Origin: Archilochus colubris
Lineage: Eukaryota > Chordata > Aves > Apodiformes > Trochilidae
Reading direction: 5' to 3'
DNA length: 64,000 nucleotides
Assembly: GCA_023079485.1 (NCBI GenBank)
Contig: CM041085.1
Coordinates: 95,925,115 to 95,989,114 of the forward strand
Of the stretch, positions 47,101 through 59,502 are shown piece after piece; position 1 is the stretch's first letter, and every line of letters starts with the position of its first letter. The translations under genes were made by a program, and so were the position numbers. The notes beneath the pieces were generated by a model. That model was not told the DNA's origin and made no database searches. It saw only the letters and a program-made list of their open reading frames with translations.

Positions 47101-50100
47101 ATTTATCCACCTAAATAGTAAAAAAAAAATAAATCTCTCAAGTAATGACTTTTCTTAAATTAACTAGTTCAGAGAAGAGAGCAAAACCTCCTCACCTGAT
47201 AGCTGAAGTTTTTCTAAACATACAAACAAATGCAATCTTAATTATTCTGGTTACCTAGGATAAGATTATTAGTTGTTTAGTGCATTTGTTGCATGGATTG
47301 AAATCTTAATTGAATGAAACTATTGAATAACCTGTTACTACTATTTCCTCAGGCCTTTGTGCTTGATGCTGCTCTCAGAATTATGGACCTCTAGGCATGG
47401 TATCCTTTTAATTTACTGTGTGTTAGCTACAGCATAACAACTGCTAATCTAAACAGTTTTATTCCATGGAAAATGTGAGGAGATCTAACTCCCTGTGGAA
47501 AAGAAGCAACCTATCTGGAGCTACCCTGAATTTCCCATTGGGCAAGAGAAATGCAGTTGGGCAATTACTGCTGAGCAGGTGAATGAAAGCAGGTTACTAG
47601 TCCCCAGTATGTGGAAGTCCTCAGCTACATTGGTGTGAAACAGGACTTTTTCCCCTGAGGATGGTGGGTGAAATCTGTCTGACAGTAGCACAGTCTGATC
47701 TGCAGTGAAGCCCTTGTGTCTCCCCGACTTAAAGAACAGTATTGTTACTGCCTTGGGCTGAAGTATTGAGCCACGGGTTGCTATTGGTGTGATGTGAACT
47801 GGGAGCATCTTCAGTGCTGTGCTTCCCATTTCCAGGGAGCAGACACAAGAGGGATGAATGCTATAGGCATGGGAGGTCCCTTTCTTTAACTTTTGTCATC
47901 AAGCAATAGAAAGTGACTTAGTGCAGGAGTGTAATGCATCAGCTAAATTATATGCTGTGACCATTGTTAATTCTTATTTTTTGGATTATAGTAGGACTAA
48001 ATAACTACTTTTCAAATAAATCTTCTCTCTTCCTTGTGCTGCCCCTTGAGGCCATACTGTCCATGCTCTCCCAGAATCCTTGATGCTTTTTGCTTCTGGC
48101 ATTTTGACATAAACAGCTGCACTACAGTTAAATACCCAGACTCCTTCACTTGGGATTAGAGCCAAATACTATTCTACCCAAATTAATTCCTGCTTAAACC
48201 TTCCTATGTGGCCAAGTGTTCTGGCCTGCGCTCTGCCATTTCCATTGTTGCAATTCCTAAAGAAGTATCACACTGGAGGGTAATTTACTGAAATATCTTC
48301 AACTATAATCTCCATAAACCCCAAGGAAATTCTAAGATCAGAATGTAACACAGGATATTTGACAAGTGAAACCTCCACAAGTCAAATTTGTGTTAAATGA
48401 CCAGGGCTGAACTTCTCTTTCAGTTGGAGAAATTTCTGGGAAGATTTCTCTTCCTTGAGCCAGCACCAGGCTGTCTACCAGAAGACAATCAGAACTGTAT
48501 GAAGACCCTGACTGTCTTTCTGCTGCACAGTGCCTTGAAAGTGCCTTAGATCAGATACCTCAAAGTGCTGTCATCATTGGCTACACCCCCCTGATTGCAT
48601 ATATGCCTTGCAGAGAAAGGTCAGCAAAAGGCATCAGCTTCAGTTACTGGTCCCACACGATGGGAAAGCTGCTGGGATCACTTTTTGAACAAAAGACTTG
48701 ACATCCTGAAGTGCCCTCGAATAAACACTGGATATTTCCTTCTGTGAATGCAACATGTATGCTGAACCAGTGAAATATTGGTTTGAGCACAAAAAGCTTA
48801 GGAGAACACTCTAATTATCTGTCTCTGGGATCATCACAGCTGACTTGTGATGATGGGAAGGCTATATCTGTATTTCTGTCCGTACTGCAATGGCCTTTTG
48901 AGCCAGTATCAGGAGAATATGATAAATAGGGATTGCCTTCTTTGACTGAATGGTAGACTGAAGATGTTTTTATTTGAATGCATATAAATTCCTCCAATTG
49001 TGGAATTCCATACAGCAGCCTGAGTTGCCTTGCAATCTAATGTGGCACGTGACAAATTAAACTTGTTACTTAGGGCTCAAGAACTCAGAATAGGTGATCA
49101 TATCCTTCTGAAACTCATTTCTTACAGCTGGAAGTGATTATAGAGTGTTTACTTATTCAAAAGTTTCTGATTTTGGTATGACCTGGTAAGAGCAGAGAGA
49201 AGTCTAATGACTTGCATTGTACTGATAAAATGCACATGTTCTTTCTGCATGTTTAACTGACAGCACAGCATATATAGGTACAGCCTGGCCAACTCACATG
49301 TGCTTGCTTGCCTGGAAGCCCTGCAGTCTATCTGACAAGTTTGGTTTGATTCCTACAGATGCAGACTGATGAGAGGTCACCCCTGGGCTAGAAAATCAGG
49401 TTTCTCTGGGTGAATCCCACCCACAACCAGTTCATAGTGGGGTCAGCTCACAGAAGTGTAGGACATAGTTTGAGGCAAGATCTACCCTTAACCTGCAAAT
49501 TACCTAGGTGAAAATAGGATTGACTCCCCTGTAGTGCTCAGCACTCTCTGAAGATCCAACGTGTTGTGTGGAGACACCAAAACACTGTGAGCTTGCTGTG
49601 AGCAGCAGGTGGCAGAAAAAAAAAAGTAGTCTGTGGCCCCTTTTTTTTTTTCTTTTGGGTAAAAGGAATCTCTACTTTAAATTACAGAAGGCAAGGATCA
49701 GTCAGTGAAGTTTCTTCTTCCTTATATTGTGGGTTTACCTCCCTTGCAGCTCCTGGGCTGTACCAGGGTTAGTAGGAGAGATCTTCTTGGCACTTCAACA
49801 ATTCTTCTCCTCAAATGACAATCAAAATTATTGTTTCTGTTAAGCTGCATGATTCATATATTTGTGTGTACCGTATTCAATAATTAGCAGCTCAGTTATA
49901 GACTTGTACAATTTTTACCACTGAGATTGTTTTCACTTGCAGAAAAACTACTCATTTGAGGATTATATTACTGTTCTGTTTTTTCCTGACACCATGAACA
50001 AAGACATATGTTAACATTGGGATCTTCTCTATAGATTTTACCTCTTCCATTGCAGGAGCTCATTTACATTTTGTTGTCAGCTGGGCATTATGAATGTAAG

Positions 50101-52225
50101 GAATAATCTGTGTAGCTGATTAGGGGAGTCGGGTTTTAGCAAAGCAATAAAGATGTGAAAGCAGCTTATAAACTTTTGTATCTTCACTGCTGAGTTCTCC
50201 CTTTTACTACATGTATTAATTAGAATGTGTGTAACTCAGACCAATATAAATGTCAGGGACAATGGTAGCAGAATTTTAAGTGTGCTTTATTTCCTTCTGC
50301 GCTGTGTTTTCTCTTGATTTCACTAGAGGAGGAGCAGTAAAATGAAGACTGCAGGATTTCCTTCCCCTTTGTTGGAAAAAAAAAACAAAGTGCAAAGAGG
50401 CAGAGTGAGAATGATAGAGTTGGAATAGGGAGAAGAAAGGGAGGAAAATTAGGAAAATAAAATTATATTTAGGAATATGGAAAAGAAAAGGAATGTCTTT
50501 ACATGGTAATACTCATTCCAGGAGTTACCTCTAGGATTTACTGCTTATTTATTCCTTGTTAAAATGCATTCCCCGTGTTAATTATATTTCAGCAAAAACA
50601 ATTCCACCATCATTATTACTTCATGTTAATTTAATACATTAATAATAATCAGTGGTCACTTGCTGTGGCAACATCCAGGTGTTTGTTCCATTCTGAAGCT
50701 GAGGAATGACACCAGAAGCCATTTAACCCACTAAAATCTGTTTATTACTCAACAAACTTAAAGCTAATAATTAGTCCTGCAGGAAAGAAATCATTGCAAG
50801 GAGACCAAGAATGTCTGTGGATGATGGAGGCAGGGACACTCAAAGTCCTTGCTGCCAAGCATCCTTTGCATACCAGCAGAGCAAAATGCAGTCACCTGTT
50901 AGAGATTTGGCATCTGATTAACATGTCTGCTCCTGGGTAAACAAGCCACAGGCTGAGAGTCATTTCTCTTGGTAAGGAGATGGGAGCTTGACATATCCCA
51001 TCACAACCTTCACTTGCCCTTTGGGAGGTGGAGGTTGGCTTCTGTCTCTGATAGTCAGTGAAATCCTGTGTTACTTGAACTTTAATTCCCATTACTTACT
51101 ATATGCACACAGTAATGTGTTATAGGTGTTAGCATGACATCTGGCAGGATACTGAAATCACCCTCTTTTCAAATTACCTCATCCCAGCTTCACAGGGAAG
51201 CTTTTCATATGAACTATAGTTTCATTTCAACAAGCAAGAAATACACCTAAAAATCCCATGTAGCAGCAAAAGATTCTTCACCCCTGCAGCTCTCAGCAGA
51301 GAAGTTTCAGAGTTTCTGCTGGGCACAGCTGAGTCTGGGCTGCAGGGAGGGCTGTGTGAGTACTGCCAGGCTTCAGCAGGGCTAGAGAAGGTTTCATCAG
51401 GCCTTGTAGCTGGGATATCCAAGGTCTCTAATTTCAAATTAGCAGGCACCTTCTAAATATCCCAGTAGAGTCCTCAGATGCAACAGATCAGATAACGTAT
51501 TTTCATTCTTTTTATTGCAAGCATTTGTCTTGTGTGCAGTGACCTGTGCATCCTTCTCAACAGGAGTAAATGATGAAAGGCAGCTATTTCTTGGATACAT
51601 CTATGTTTATTGGCAAATACCATTGTCATAAGCACGAAGATCATACACAGACAATTTCCATTCACCTCTTTCCAGACCTGTCCTTTTACTAGCATTCTAC
51701 CCAAAAAGTGGTCTTCTGGTTTTCTTTCTGATGTGCAAACAGGACTTTTCCTGTCTGCATGGCTTTCTGCTCAGCTTCTGCCTGTTCTAAAAGGCACACA
51801 CACTGAAATGCCCTGAACTAATTATTTTCCAATGTCAGTGTTTATGTTCAGGCTAGTCTTGGCAGCCAGTACAATTGGTTTTGTGCAGTGGCATATTTAA
51901 TTGTTTAAATTTAATTTAATTTGAGAGAGCAACCAGTGTAACCAGGACCCAGTGAGGACTGTATGTGATCAGCTTGAAAAACAAAGGTAGATTTGCTGTA
52001 TTTCTCCCAATCTCCTGCAAAACAATGTCTCAGCAGTGCATTCAGAGAAGGGCCACTGTCTTTGTGGGCTAAGGGAAAGACTTGAGGAGTGTCTCAGGCA
52101 GAGGCCACAGATCCTGCATCACCTCTGCAGCCCACAGCATCTGGGGGAACGCTCCTGCTCCCAGCCCTTGCCCTGCTGCTTGCTCCTGCCACCATGCATT
52201 CCCACCAAGGGAATTGTGCAATTGG

Positions 52226-52254
<29 letters not shown>
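52226..52254. repeat. Poly(A) tract, 29 A
   Basis: A pure A run that directly follows a GC-richer segment (about 52030-52225). This layout resembles a retrocopy with its tail, though no parent gene is recognised. Confidence 0.9.
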
Positions 52255-52260
<6 letters not shown>

Positions 52261-52313
52261 GAGGCAAATCTCTGCAAAAGTGAACTATTTTTCTTTAATG
52301 CTATTTATTGCAC

Positions 52314-52318
<5 letters not shown>

Positions 52319-52344
<26 letters not shown>
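52319..52344. repeat. Poly(A) tract, 26 A
   Basis: A second A run 64 bp after the first. The two give lysine-rich false reading frames. Confidence 0.9.
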
Positions 52345-52346
<2 letters not shown>

Positions 52347-55300
52347 AAGTCCTGCATCTTAGTTCCCTTGCCAGTACTATGGCTCAAGTTGCCCATCCCT
52401 GCTGTATTTCTGAGGACTACCTGAACATGTTATTTAACATTAGGAAAAACTTTGAGGTTCCTGAAAGGAACACAAGGACATTTGTAATAGAAGTTGGATT
52501 ACTTTTAATGCCTACAGGTTTACATGACCCGGACTGTTTCTGCCACCATGGTCACTCTGTAAAGATACTGTATGTGTTTGCACTAAATAAATGATCAGAT
52601 GAAGAAATATATTGCATAAATATTTAATATCTATGTTTATATATTTTCAACACCCATTAACTCATCATTTACAACAGAAATTTATTTCTCTGTACTCATC
52701 CAGTATTCGTCTCTCTGCTACAAATAGTTGTGGCCTATTTTTGGCCAGGGCTAGTAAAGAAATTAATAGGCTGACTTTATGATTATTTATTACCTGTTGG
52801 CCTTGTAGCAGTAACTATGACAGTCCCAACAGCCTAACATCTGTCTTTCGACAGGTGTAGCATCTTATCCTTTTTTTGGGGGGAGGACTTAAGCATAGAT
52901 TTAAAGAAAGTTCACCCTTTCTGTTGTTGATGTATGCTATAATTTTATTATGGACCTAAATGGAAGCTGTTAATGTCAGATGCTATAAAAACACCTGTTT
53001 TGGAGGTGGATAATCTTCCTCTATAGGCAGTGGTGAGAAAGACTCATCTACAGAGCATCTCAGCTCAGCAGCTGCTCTGACTCATCCTTTGTGGGACTAC
53101 TGACTATCAGGAAGGGTATCTGCCCAAGTACCTTGGGCTCATGGCACCAATGCTTTTCATCCCATGCTTTTTCCTACCCATCTTTACAGTTTAGTACTAG
53201 AAAATGCATTAAATTTATAGTGATTCTTACTGGAATATGTACAACAAATAACTGCTTGACTTGTTTGGTCTGGTGGTGTTTCAGTTCCAGTTGGTATTTC
53301 ACTGCAGAGATGTGTGGAGTGAACATGGAAAACAAAAGCTAAAAAGGGCCTCCCCAGGCATTGTCCTTCAGGCAGAAGGGCACAGAGCTGACTCTGTCCA
53401 CTCTGTCCACTCTCACTGCCTGGAGAACCTCTATAAATTTATCAGGTCTTGCTCAAGCATGGGGAGGAGAGCTGTACAGTGGGGTTTGATCTTGCTGTGT
53501 CCACTCTGCTCAAACACCCTGATGTGAGGCAGCAGATTTGGCAGGTGGGGAAGCTCGGGCAGCAGGCTTTGGCTCAGAGCCAGGCTCAGCAGCAAGGCAA
53601 TCAGGTAATTTCAATTTAAATGGGATCTTGAAGCCCAAGTACAACCTTGAGCAGCCTTTGGAAGCAGTCTGGCACCTGTTGTCAGTATCTGTAAAGTCCA
53701 ACCCAAATAACAATGTCAAAGACATAAACTGCTGTATTATTTCAGCGTTCTGAAATGGCATTTCTCTTCCTTGCCATTCACTGCCCATGAATCATCTTTA
53801 GTTAATTTTAAGGCAATGAGTAACTTAATGACGCAACAGAAGCTACAGCTCAGAATGCATCTCTTCAGGCACCAGAAGTAAAGTGTCATACCTTTGATTG
53901 ATCTATTGCAAAAATAACTGCAGTCTAGAGCACTGTTTTATTTTAAATATCTTTCTTTTTATTTCCAGGACTTTGGCAAAAGGATTTCTCTTTACCCGAC
54001 TGAGCAAAACAGAGTTGGTATAACACTCATGTTCCATGTGGAAATTCACTGGAAAATGTAATCCTTAATAACTGTATCTGATGCAGAATTGAGAGCTCTA
54101 ATTATTACTCCAGAATAATTACTTTTTAATAGCTATTTTGGGTTTAATTCTCTATCCAGCCACACTGTTTCTGAATTAGCTCTAAATATGGATTACACTC
54201 AGTCCAAAAAAGCACTCACATTCTGAAAAAGGAGCATCCAGAGAGGATGTGTGCCCAAAAAATGTTCTGGAATAGCTACTTCAGAGTCTTTCCAAGGGCT
54301 GAGAAGCCCTCAGGCAAACTGAGGTCTTCCAACAGCATCAGGATGGCCAAATTTTGCACCTCCCAAGAGCAAAGTGCTGTCAGTCCTGGGTGGAGCTGGG
54401 ACAGCTGCCACCAGCCACTGCCAGCCCAGCCTGGAGATCCTGGAGGGGCTCAGTGAGGGGGCTGCTTGCAGAGAAACAGCTCCTGTCCTTCAAAACAGAT
54501 TTGTCTGCTCCCAGGTCTGAATAAGCCCCATCGCCTAATGGGGCTCTGTCATCCATTCTGCCATTCTGGCATCCATTGACCTCTTTTCTCTCCTGTGATT
54601 GGGCAAACACAGGCAGTTACCTCTACAGAGGTAGACTGAAAACATACTGAATACACTGAAAATACACGTTTTCATTTTCTGCTTTGCATTTTCCCTGTGC
54701 TGCCTAACATATAAAGTACTCCTTTGCATCCATCCATGCTTTGATCTCTTTTTATAAGGCCAGAATTGGTATGAAATCTTCTCCGTACTGTTCACAGAAG
54801 AACTGTTTATTTTAATGTTTTAGACGCTGGGTTTTTGTGAAAGAACACTAAGGGCAGGGGTGTCCCAAACAGATCTGTGAGTCTGGAAAGAGAGGTAAGT
54901 TAGAGAAAAGAGAGTAGTTAGAGAAAAATTATTTTTCTTTTCCCATTCCTATCATCTTTCCTGCCACAGGGATCTGAAATAAAAATGCAGAAAATTTCCA
55001 AATGAAACATTTTTTCTTGCACTGAACAGCGAGATGATTATTTGAGTTTTATTTACAGTATAATGACTGTATAAATGAAAGCATAAAATTTTTGCATATT
55101 TATTTTCCTAGCTTCTTCTACTGAAATATAATCTTTCCCCTGTATGCATTGCAACCTATTTGTGTATACAATTTCCTTTCTGCTGGTGATAACAGCCATC
55201 ATTTGTTTTCAGTGTTTCTATTATTTTCCTATTATTGCAGACATATGTTAACAAGTACAGTAAATATGCAAGCAATGTTACCTTCCTCATAGCTATGATT

Positions 55301-55552
55301 GCAATACAAATTGTACTTGTCATGAGTCAAAATTAAAATACACTTATTCCATAGAGATATAGAGAAGATTTTTTTTTTAATATATAAACAAAATACAAAG
55401 TATTTATAATTCCTGAACAAATTAACAAAGTGTTGTTTTGGTACTTAGGTAGCTACTTCAGCTATTTCTCATTTTCCTGTATTTTCATCGTTTTTGAAGA
55501 TATTTCTCATTAACTTTGTACTTCTACACATTTTCTACTAGAAATTTTATTT
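52345..55552. other. Intergenic or intronic sequence without recognisable features
   Basis: AT-rich DNA with GC-richer patches at about 53330-53600 and 54240-54560. I could support no exon, transposon or RNA gene. Confidence 0.45.
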
Positions 55553-55624
55553 CTCTTGCCTTAGTAGGAGCCCATTACCCCCTTATTGCTCTTGCCTTAG
55601 TAGGAGCCCAGTAGCCGCCTTGCA
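55553..55624. repeat. 36-bp imperfect tandem duplication at an LTR edge
   Basis: Two units start CTCTTGCCTTAGTAGGAGCC at 55553 and 55589. They are identical for 22 bases and then diverge. The second unit runs into the truncated 5' side of the LTR. Confidence 0.75.
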
Positions 55625-56369
55625 GCCCTGACTGCAGGCAGGTAGGACTGACCTGAGTAAATGGCCTCATTTGGGCAGGCATGGAGCAGTCCCTGCAGGA
55701 CCACGGTGGGGTAAATGTGAATTTGTAGCCCCTGCAGTCTCACAGGTGGGCAGATGTGAAGCAGCAGCCTGTGCAGGATCCTGAAGAGGGGCAGATGTGG
55801 ATCTGCAGCCATGGATGACCCCGTGTCAGAGGAGGTGACTATTCCTGAAGCAGCCGTGACTCTGTGGGCAGCCCAGGCTGGAGCAGTTCCTGAGGGACTG
55901 CGCCTCACAGGAGGGACTCATGGCAGAGGGGTTCCTGAAGGACTCTCTCCCATGAGAGGGACTCCACACTGCAGTGGGAAAGGCTGTGAGGAGTCCTCCC
56001 CCTGAGGAGGAAGGAGCAGCAGAAAAACCATGGGGGGGAACTGACCCTACACCCCCTGCCCGTCCCGGTGCTGCTGAGGGAAGGGCTGCAGTGAAGGGAT
56101 CCGGGGCTGGGAAGAAAGGAGGGGTGGGGTAAGAAAGTATTAAGCTCTGTACATGTTTTCTCTTTCTCCTTGTTAACTAAGTATTTTTCCTCCCAAGTTG
56201 AACCTGTTAAGCAGTTTTGCCTGTTATCATATTTGGGGAATGCAAACCTCCCTGTCCTTGTCTCAGTTTATGAACCTTAAGGTGGATTTTCTCCTCCCTG
56301 TCCCACAGTGGGGGTGGAGGGTGAGTGACCAGAGGTCCAGTTGATACCAGCTGGGCCTAACCCATGACA
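55595..56369 (+). mobile_element. LTR copy 2, same family as the interrupted LTR, + orientation, 5'-truncated
   Basis: This is an avian ERVL-type LTR. It shares long blocks, in inverted orientation, with 33107-33543 and 34452-34797. Examples are the GTCAGAGGAGGTGAC region (about 55826), the GGCAGCCCAGGCTGGAGCAG block (about 55868) and GTGAGGAGTCCTCCCCCTGA (about 55986-56005). It ends CCTAACCCATGACA at 56369, matching the other copy's ACCAGGACA terminus. The 5' part of the LTR is missing and the left edge is approximate. No internal retroviral genes flank it. Confidence 0.85.
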
Positions 56370-59300
56370 AGTCTTTAAAAGCATGAATGGCCTAGATACA
56401 AGAATTATGAAGCATCCAGTGAGATCAGGCAAAGTTTTGATACAAACAAAAAAAACCACAACATTTTTTTGTGCATTGGAAAACTGAAGCGTACACACGG
56501 ATTGCAGCTGGATATGAAAGGCTGTGTTTTGTCAAGGGTTAATAGTTTCACTAAGTAGGAGACTGCTGGAAGCCTGGAATCTGGAGGCAAGGTGTACTTT
56601 GAGAAACACCACTCTATATTGTAACACTTCCCCTGCGGAACAGCTACTGGCTGCTCTCAGCCCGCAGAAGGACAGACATCCCTCTGACTCACTGCAACTG
56701 CTGTTACCTTTGTGATGTAAAACTGCTTTTCATCCATGGATGCATGAATACTTTCTGAAGAAATGTCTTTTTAAATGTTGTCATACTCGGTAATGTAGGC
56801 TCACTAAAAGGGTAATAGATGCTTCAGGATAATTTTAAAATAATATATCATTTTCACTTGAGGCATACACAGAAAACGCAACTATATTAAAGATGATGGA
56901 GAGAAAAACAGATTTTTTCTTTCAGCTTACCCAAAGCTGGCCCCAGGTGATTCTATGCCCTACTGTTGTTATTGTAAAATTATTATCTGAAAAAAGGAAT
57001 GTCAGTGTCTCTGGGAACAACCCATTCATTTCAAGTTTAATAAAATAATTGTAAGACATCTTCTTCAAAATATATGCTTGTTTATCCTAATTCTCTCAGT
57101 CTGAGTTCACGTACCTGATCCTGAGGATGGCAAATATTAGAAATAGCGTGTGGGGGGATGTTGCACCAGCTAACAAAAAGACTTAAACCCTCAAGCATGT
57201 CTTATGCCACTGAACCCAGCACTCCTCCCCTCTCTCCTTTCTCATCCATGGTCCATTGCTCTTCCACGTATGAGTCTTTTCACAACAATTTCACACCATA
57301 CTTCACAGGAGGGATAACTAAGTACTAATTTTGAGAAACACAAGATAGTAACACCATTGTAGGGTTGGGATTTTCCCTTGAGGTCAGTGCACTTACCAAA
57401 GCAATATTGTGATAGTGCAGAGATAAAACTGTACAGAAACAATACGAACCTTGATGAAGTGCTTCTAAGTGTGTGTGTATGTGTTGAAATATGGCCCAAT
57501 TATTGCCTGAAATTGCAAAGAGAGCCAGCCATTGTGCTGCATGCAATCTGTCTTGGAGATGAGGCATATGAAAGCTTGCATGGATGTTTGCTTTTTTAAT
57601 CACTGTTTTCAGAAAAATAAAAGGTATGTGCCCAGGCACAAAAGCACTTTTAATTATATACAGTGAAGGAGTGGGAGAGGAAAGAGTCCTTTAAAATGCA
57701 TGGGATCGTTACTGCTTTCTTTCACATCAAGGTGAGGAGCCTGATCCCTGGGGTTTGGAATCAAGCTCAGTGATATTCCTATGGCATGGAGCCACCCTGT
57801 GAGCAGAGCCAGAGCCCTTCCCAGCCAGGCAGCCAGGGCACTGCCTTGGGCAGAATGGGGGTTGCTCTCTTGGTTTTGCCTGCTCAGCACCATCATCCTG
57901 TGTGGGTCTAGTGACTGCCCCTCCCTACTGTAGGAGGTCTCTTTGGTCCTTCAGGCACACAGACAATTTTTAATGGCTGAAGGAGACTTCAGGAGCTCTG
58001 GTAGAACAGAAATGCAAATATAGGTTTGATTTTGGTTTGTTTGTTGTTTGGTTTTGTTGTTGTTGTTGTTGTTTTAATTTTTGTTTGTTTGGCTGGTTTG
58101 TTTTGTTTGTTTAAAACAAAAAAACAAACAAGAAAAATAGGTCCTTTTCTGCTAAACCCTACCCAGCACTAAAGATCAGTATACTCCAGACGTTTTTTTT
58201 CCACTTCCTGATGTAAAACCACATTCACTGCTCTAGGCACTCTGTTAGCTCCCTGGTTTTGGTTTTCCCTGGAGAATACCTTATTGGCCTTTACTAAAAA
58301 TCAAAACAAACAAACAAGAAAAACATTTTACCTTGTAAAAAAAATACACCTTATATTTTATTTTGTTTCTTCATATAACCAAAACTTTTGTAATGAAGAG
58401 GGGTGCTCTTCAAGTTTTAATACAATTTAAAGACAAAATATATTTACCTTTCTTGAAGTTTTTAATAGCTTCATGTAAAGAAGAAATGAGCATATCCAGC
58501 TGGCTTGTGTCACCATGGAGGTTTTAGTCCCCTTTTTTTGCATATGTTGAAAGACACCAGAACTCCTGCGTTGACTGATATTCCGAGAAGAAGGGTGTCT
58601 TATTCCCACAGGAGCACCTGAGCTGGAACAGCAGAAATGCCAATATGACCAAAGCTATTCTTGTCTCTCAGTTGCCTACAGAAGGTTAAACCTGGCCCTA
58701 GAAAATGCTGTGCTGTGGTAATATTGGCTGTGAGTGCCATTTTTAAGATTCAAACAGTAAAACCAATATATCATACTGACAAAAAGCATGATACCTTTTT
58801 TCCTGTTTTTACCTTGTGCAGTTTCAGAAAATTACATGAACTCTACCCACAAAAACAGGGAAAGGCTAAAACCAAGGGGAAATGATGGCACAGAAAACTT
58901 TATACTCATGTTCCAGTTAATTTGGTGACCCATTTGGCCTGGCTGGCTGCAGTATATTAATCTACAACAACTGCATAACATTTCCTCATTGAATCGTCAG
59001 GAAATGAATATGTGTCCTGTATAACTACTGCTGTTAATTTGGTCTTCTGCATACAGAGATACAATCACCTAGGTGATGCCACTTATTTCAAGCATTTTCT
59101 ATCAGGCACTAAAGAGAAAGCAGTTAACATTTCACTGGCTCTTTTATTCTCTATAGACTATTAAGGTTTGAAGGGAAGGACCAAATCTCAGACATAACTT
59201 TGAGGCAGAAGAGTATGTTCTCTGTATTGGTCTATAAATGTAAGGGAGTATCTATTCTGATCTTTTCACTAGCTGGGTGTCCCCAGTACACAAGATCTGC

Positions 59301-59425
59301 TGAAAGGTAATTTGATTGTTTCTGCCTTACCCAGCATGGATGTGTTCCTAATCTCAGGCTGTCTCTGTCATGGTTAAAAGGGTGGCACAGGTTCTCTTTA
59401 GGGCAGAAGATTCTTCACCTGGTAT
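56370..59425. other. Intergenic or intronic sequence with GTTT-rich repeats
   Basis: No gene or transposon is recognised. The clearest landmark is the GTTT/GTT-rich block at about 58024-58135. Confidence 0.45.
58024..58135. repeat. (GTTT)n / (GTT)n block with a near-palindromic end
   Basis: TG-rich repeats including a (GTT)6-like run (about 58055-58073) and GTTT units. They pass directly into AAAC-type units at 58113-58131, making an imperfect inverted repeat around TTTAAAAC. Confidence 0.8.
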
Positions 59426-59502
59426 AATCACAGAATGGCTTAGGTTGGAAGTGACCTTAGGGGTCACCTACTCCAACCTCCCTGCCATGGGCAGGGATTC
59501 TA
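59426..59502 (-). mobile_element. Short CR1 3' end, antisense
   Basis: AATCACAGAATGGCTTAGGT, TGGAAGTGACC and CTCCAACCTCCCTGCCATGG follow in the order of an inverted avian CR1 3' terminus. The element may extend further but is unrecognisable after about 59502. Confidence 0.82.

Larger units (their letters stand above)
40151..52225. other. Intergenic or intronic sequence, mostly featureless
   Basis: About 12 kb of AT-rich DNA holding simple tracts (A23 at 41916, G11 at 43107, a short AC run at about 45157) and two inverted repeats (42050-42130 and 44131-44153). A GC-richer patch lies at about 40990-41440. I found no exon with matching splice sites, no retroelement and no RNA gene that I could name. 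Confidence 0.45.

Noticed and set aside
52082..52594. 170-codon frame with poly-lysine runs
   Set aside because: The lysine runs are the two poly(A) tracts, and the rest shows no coding character.
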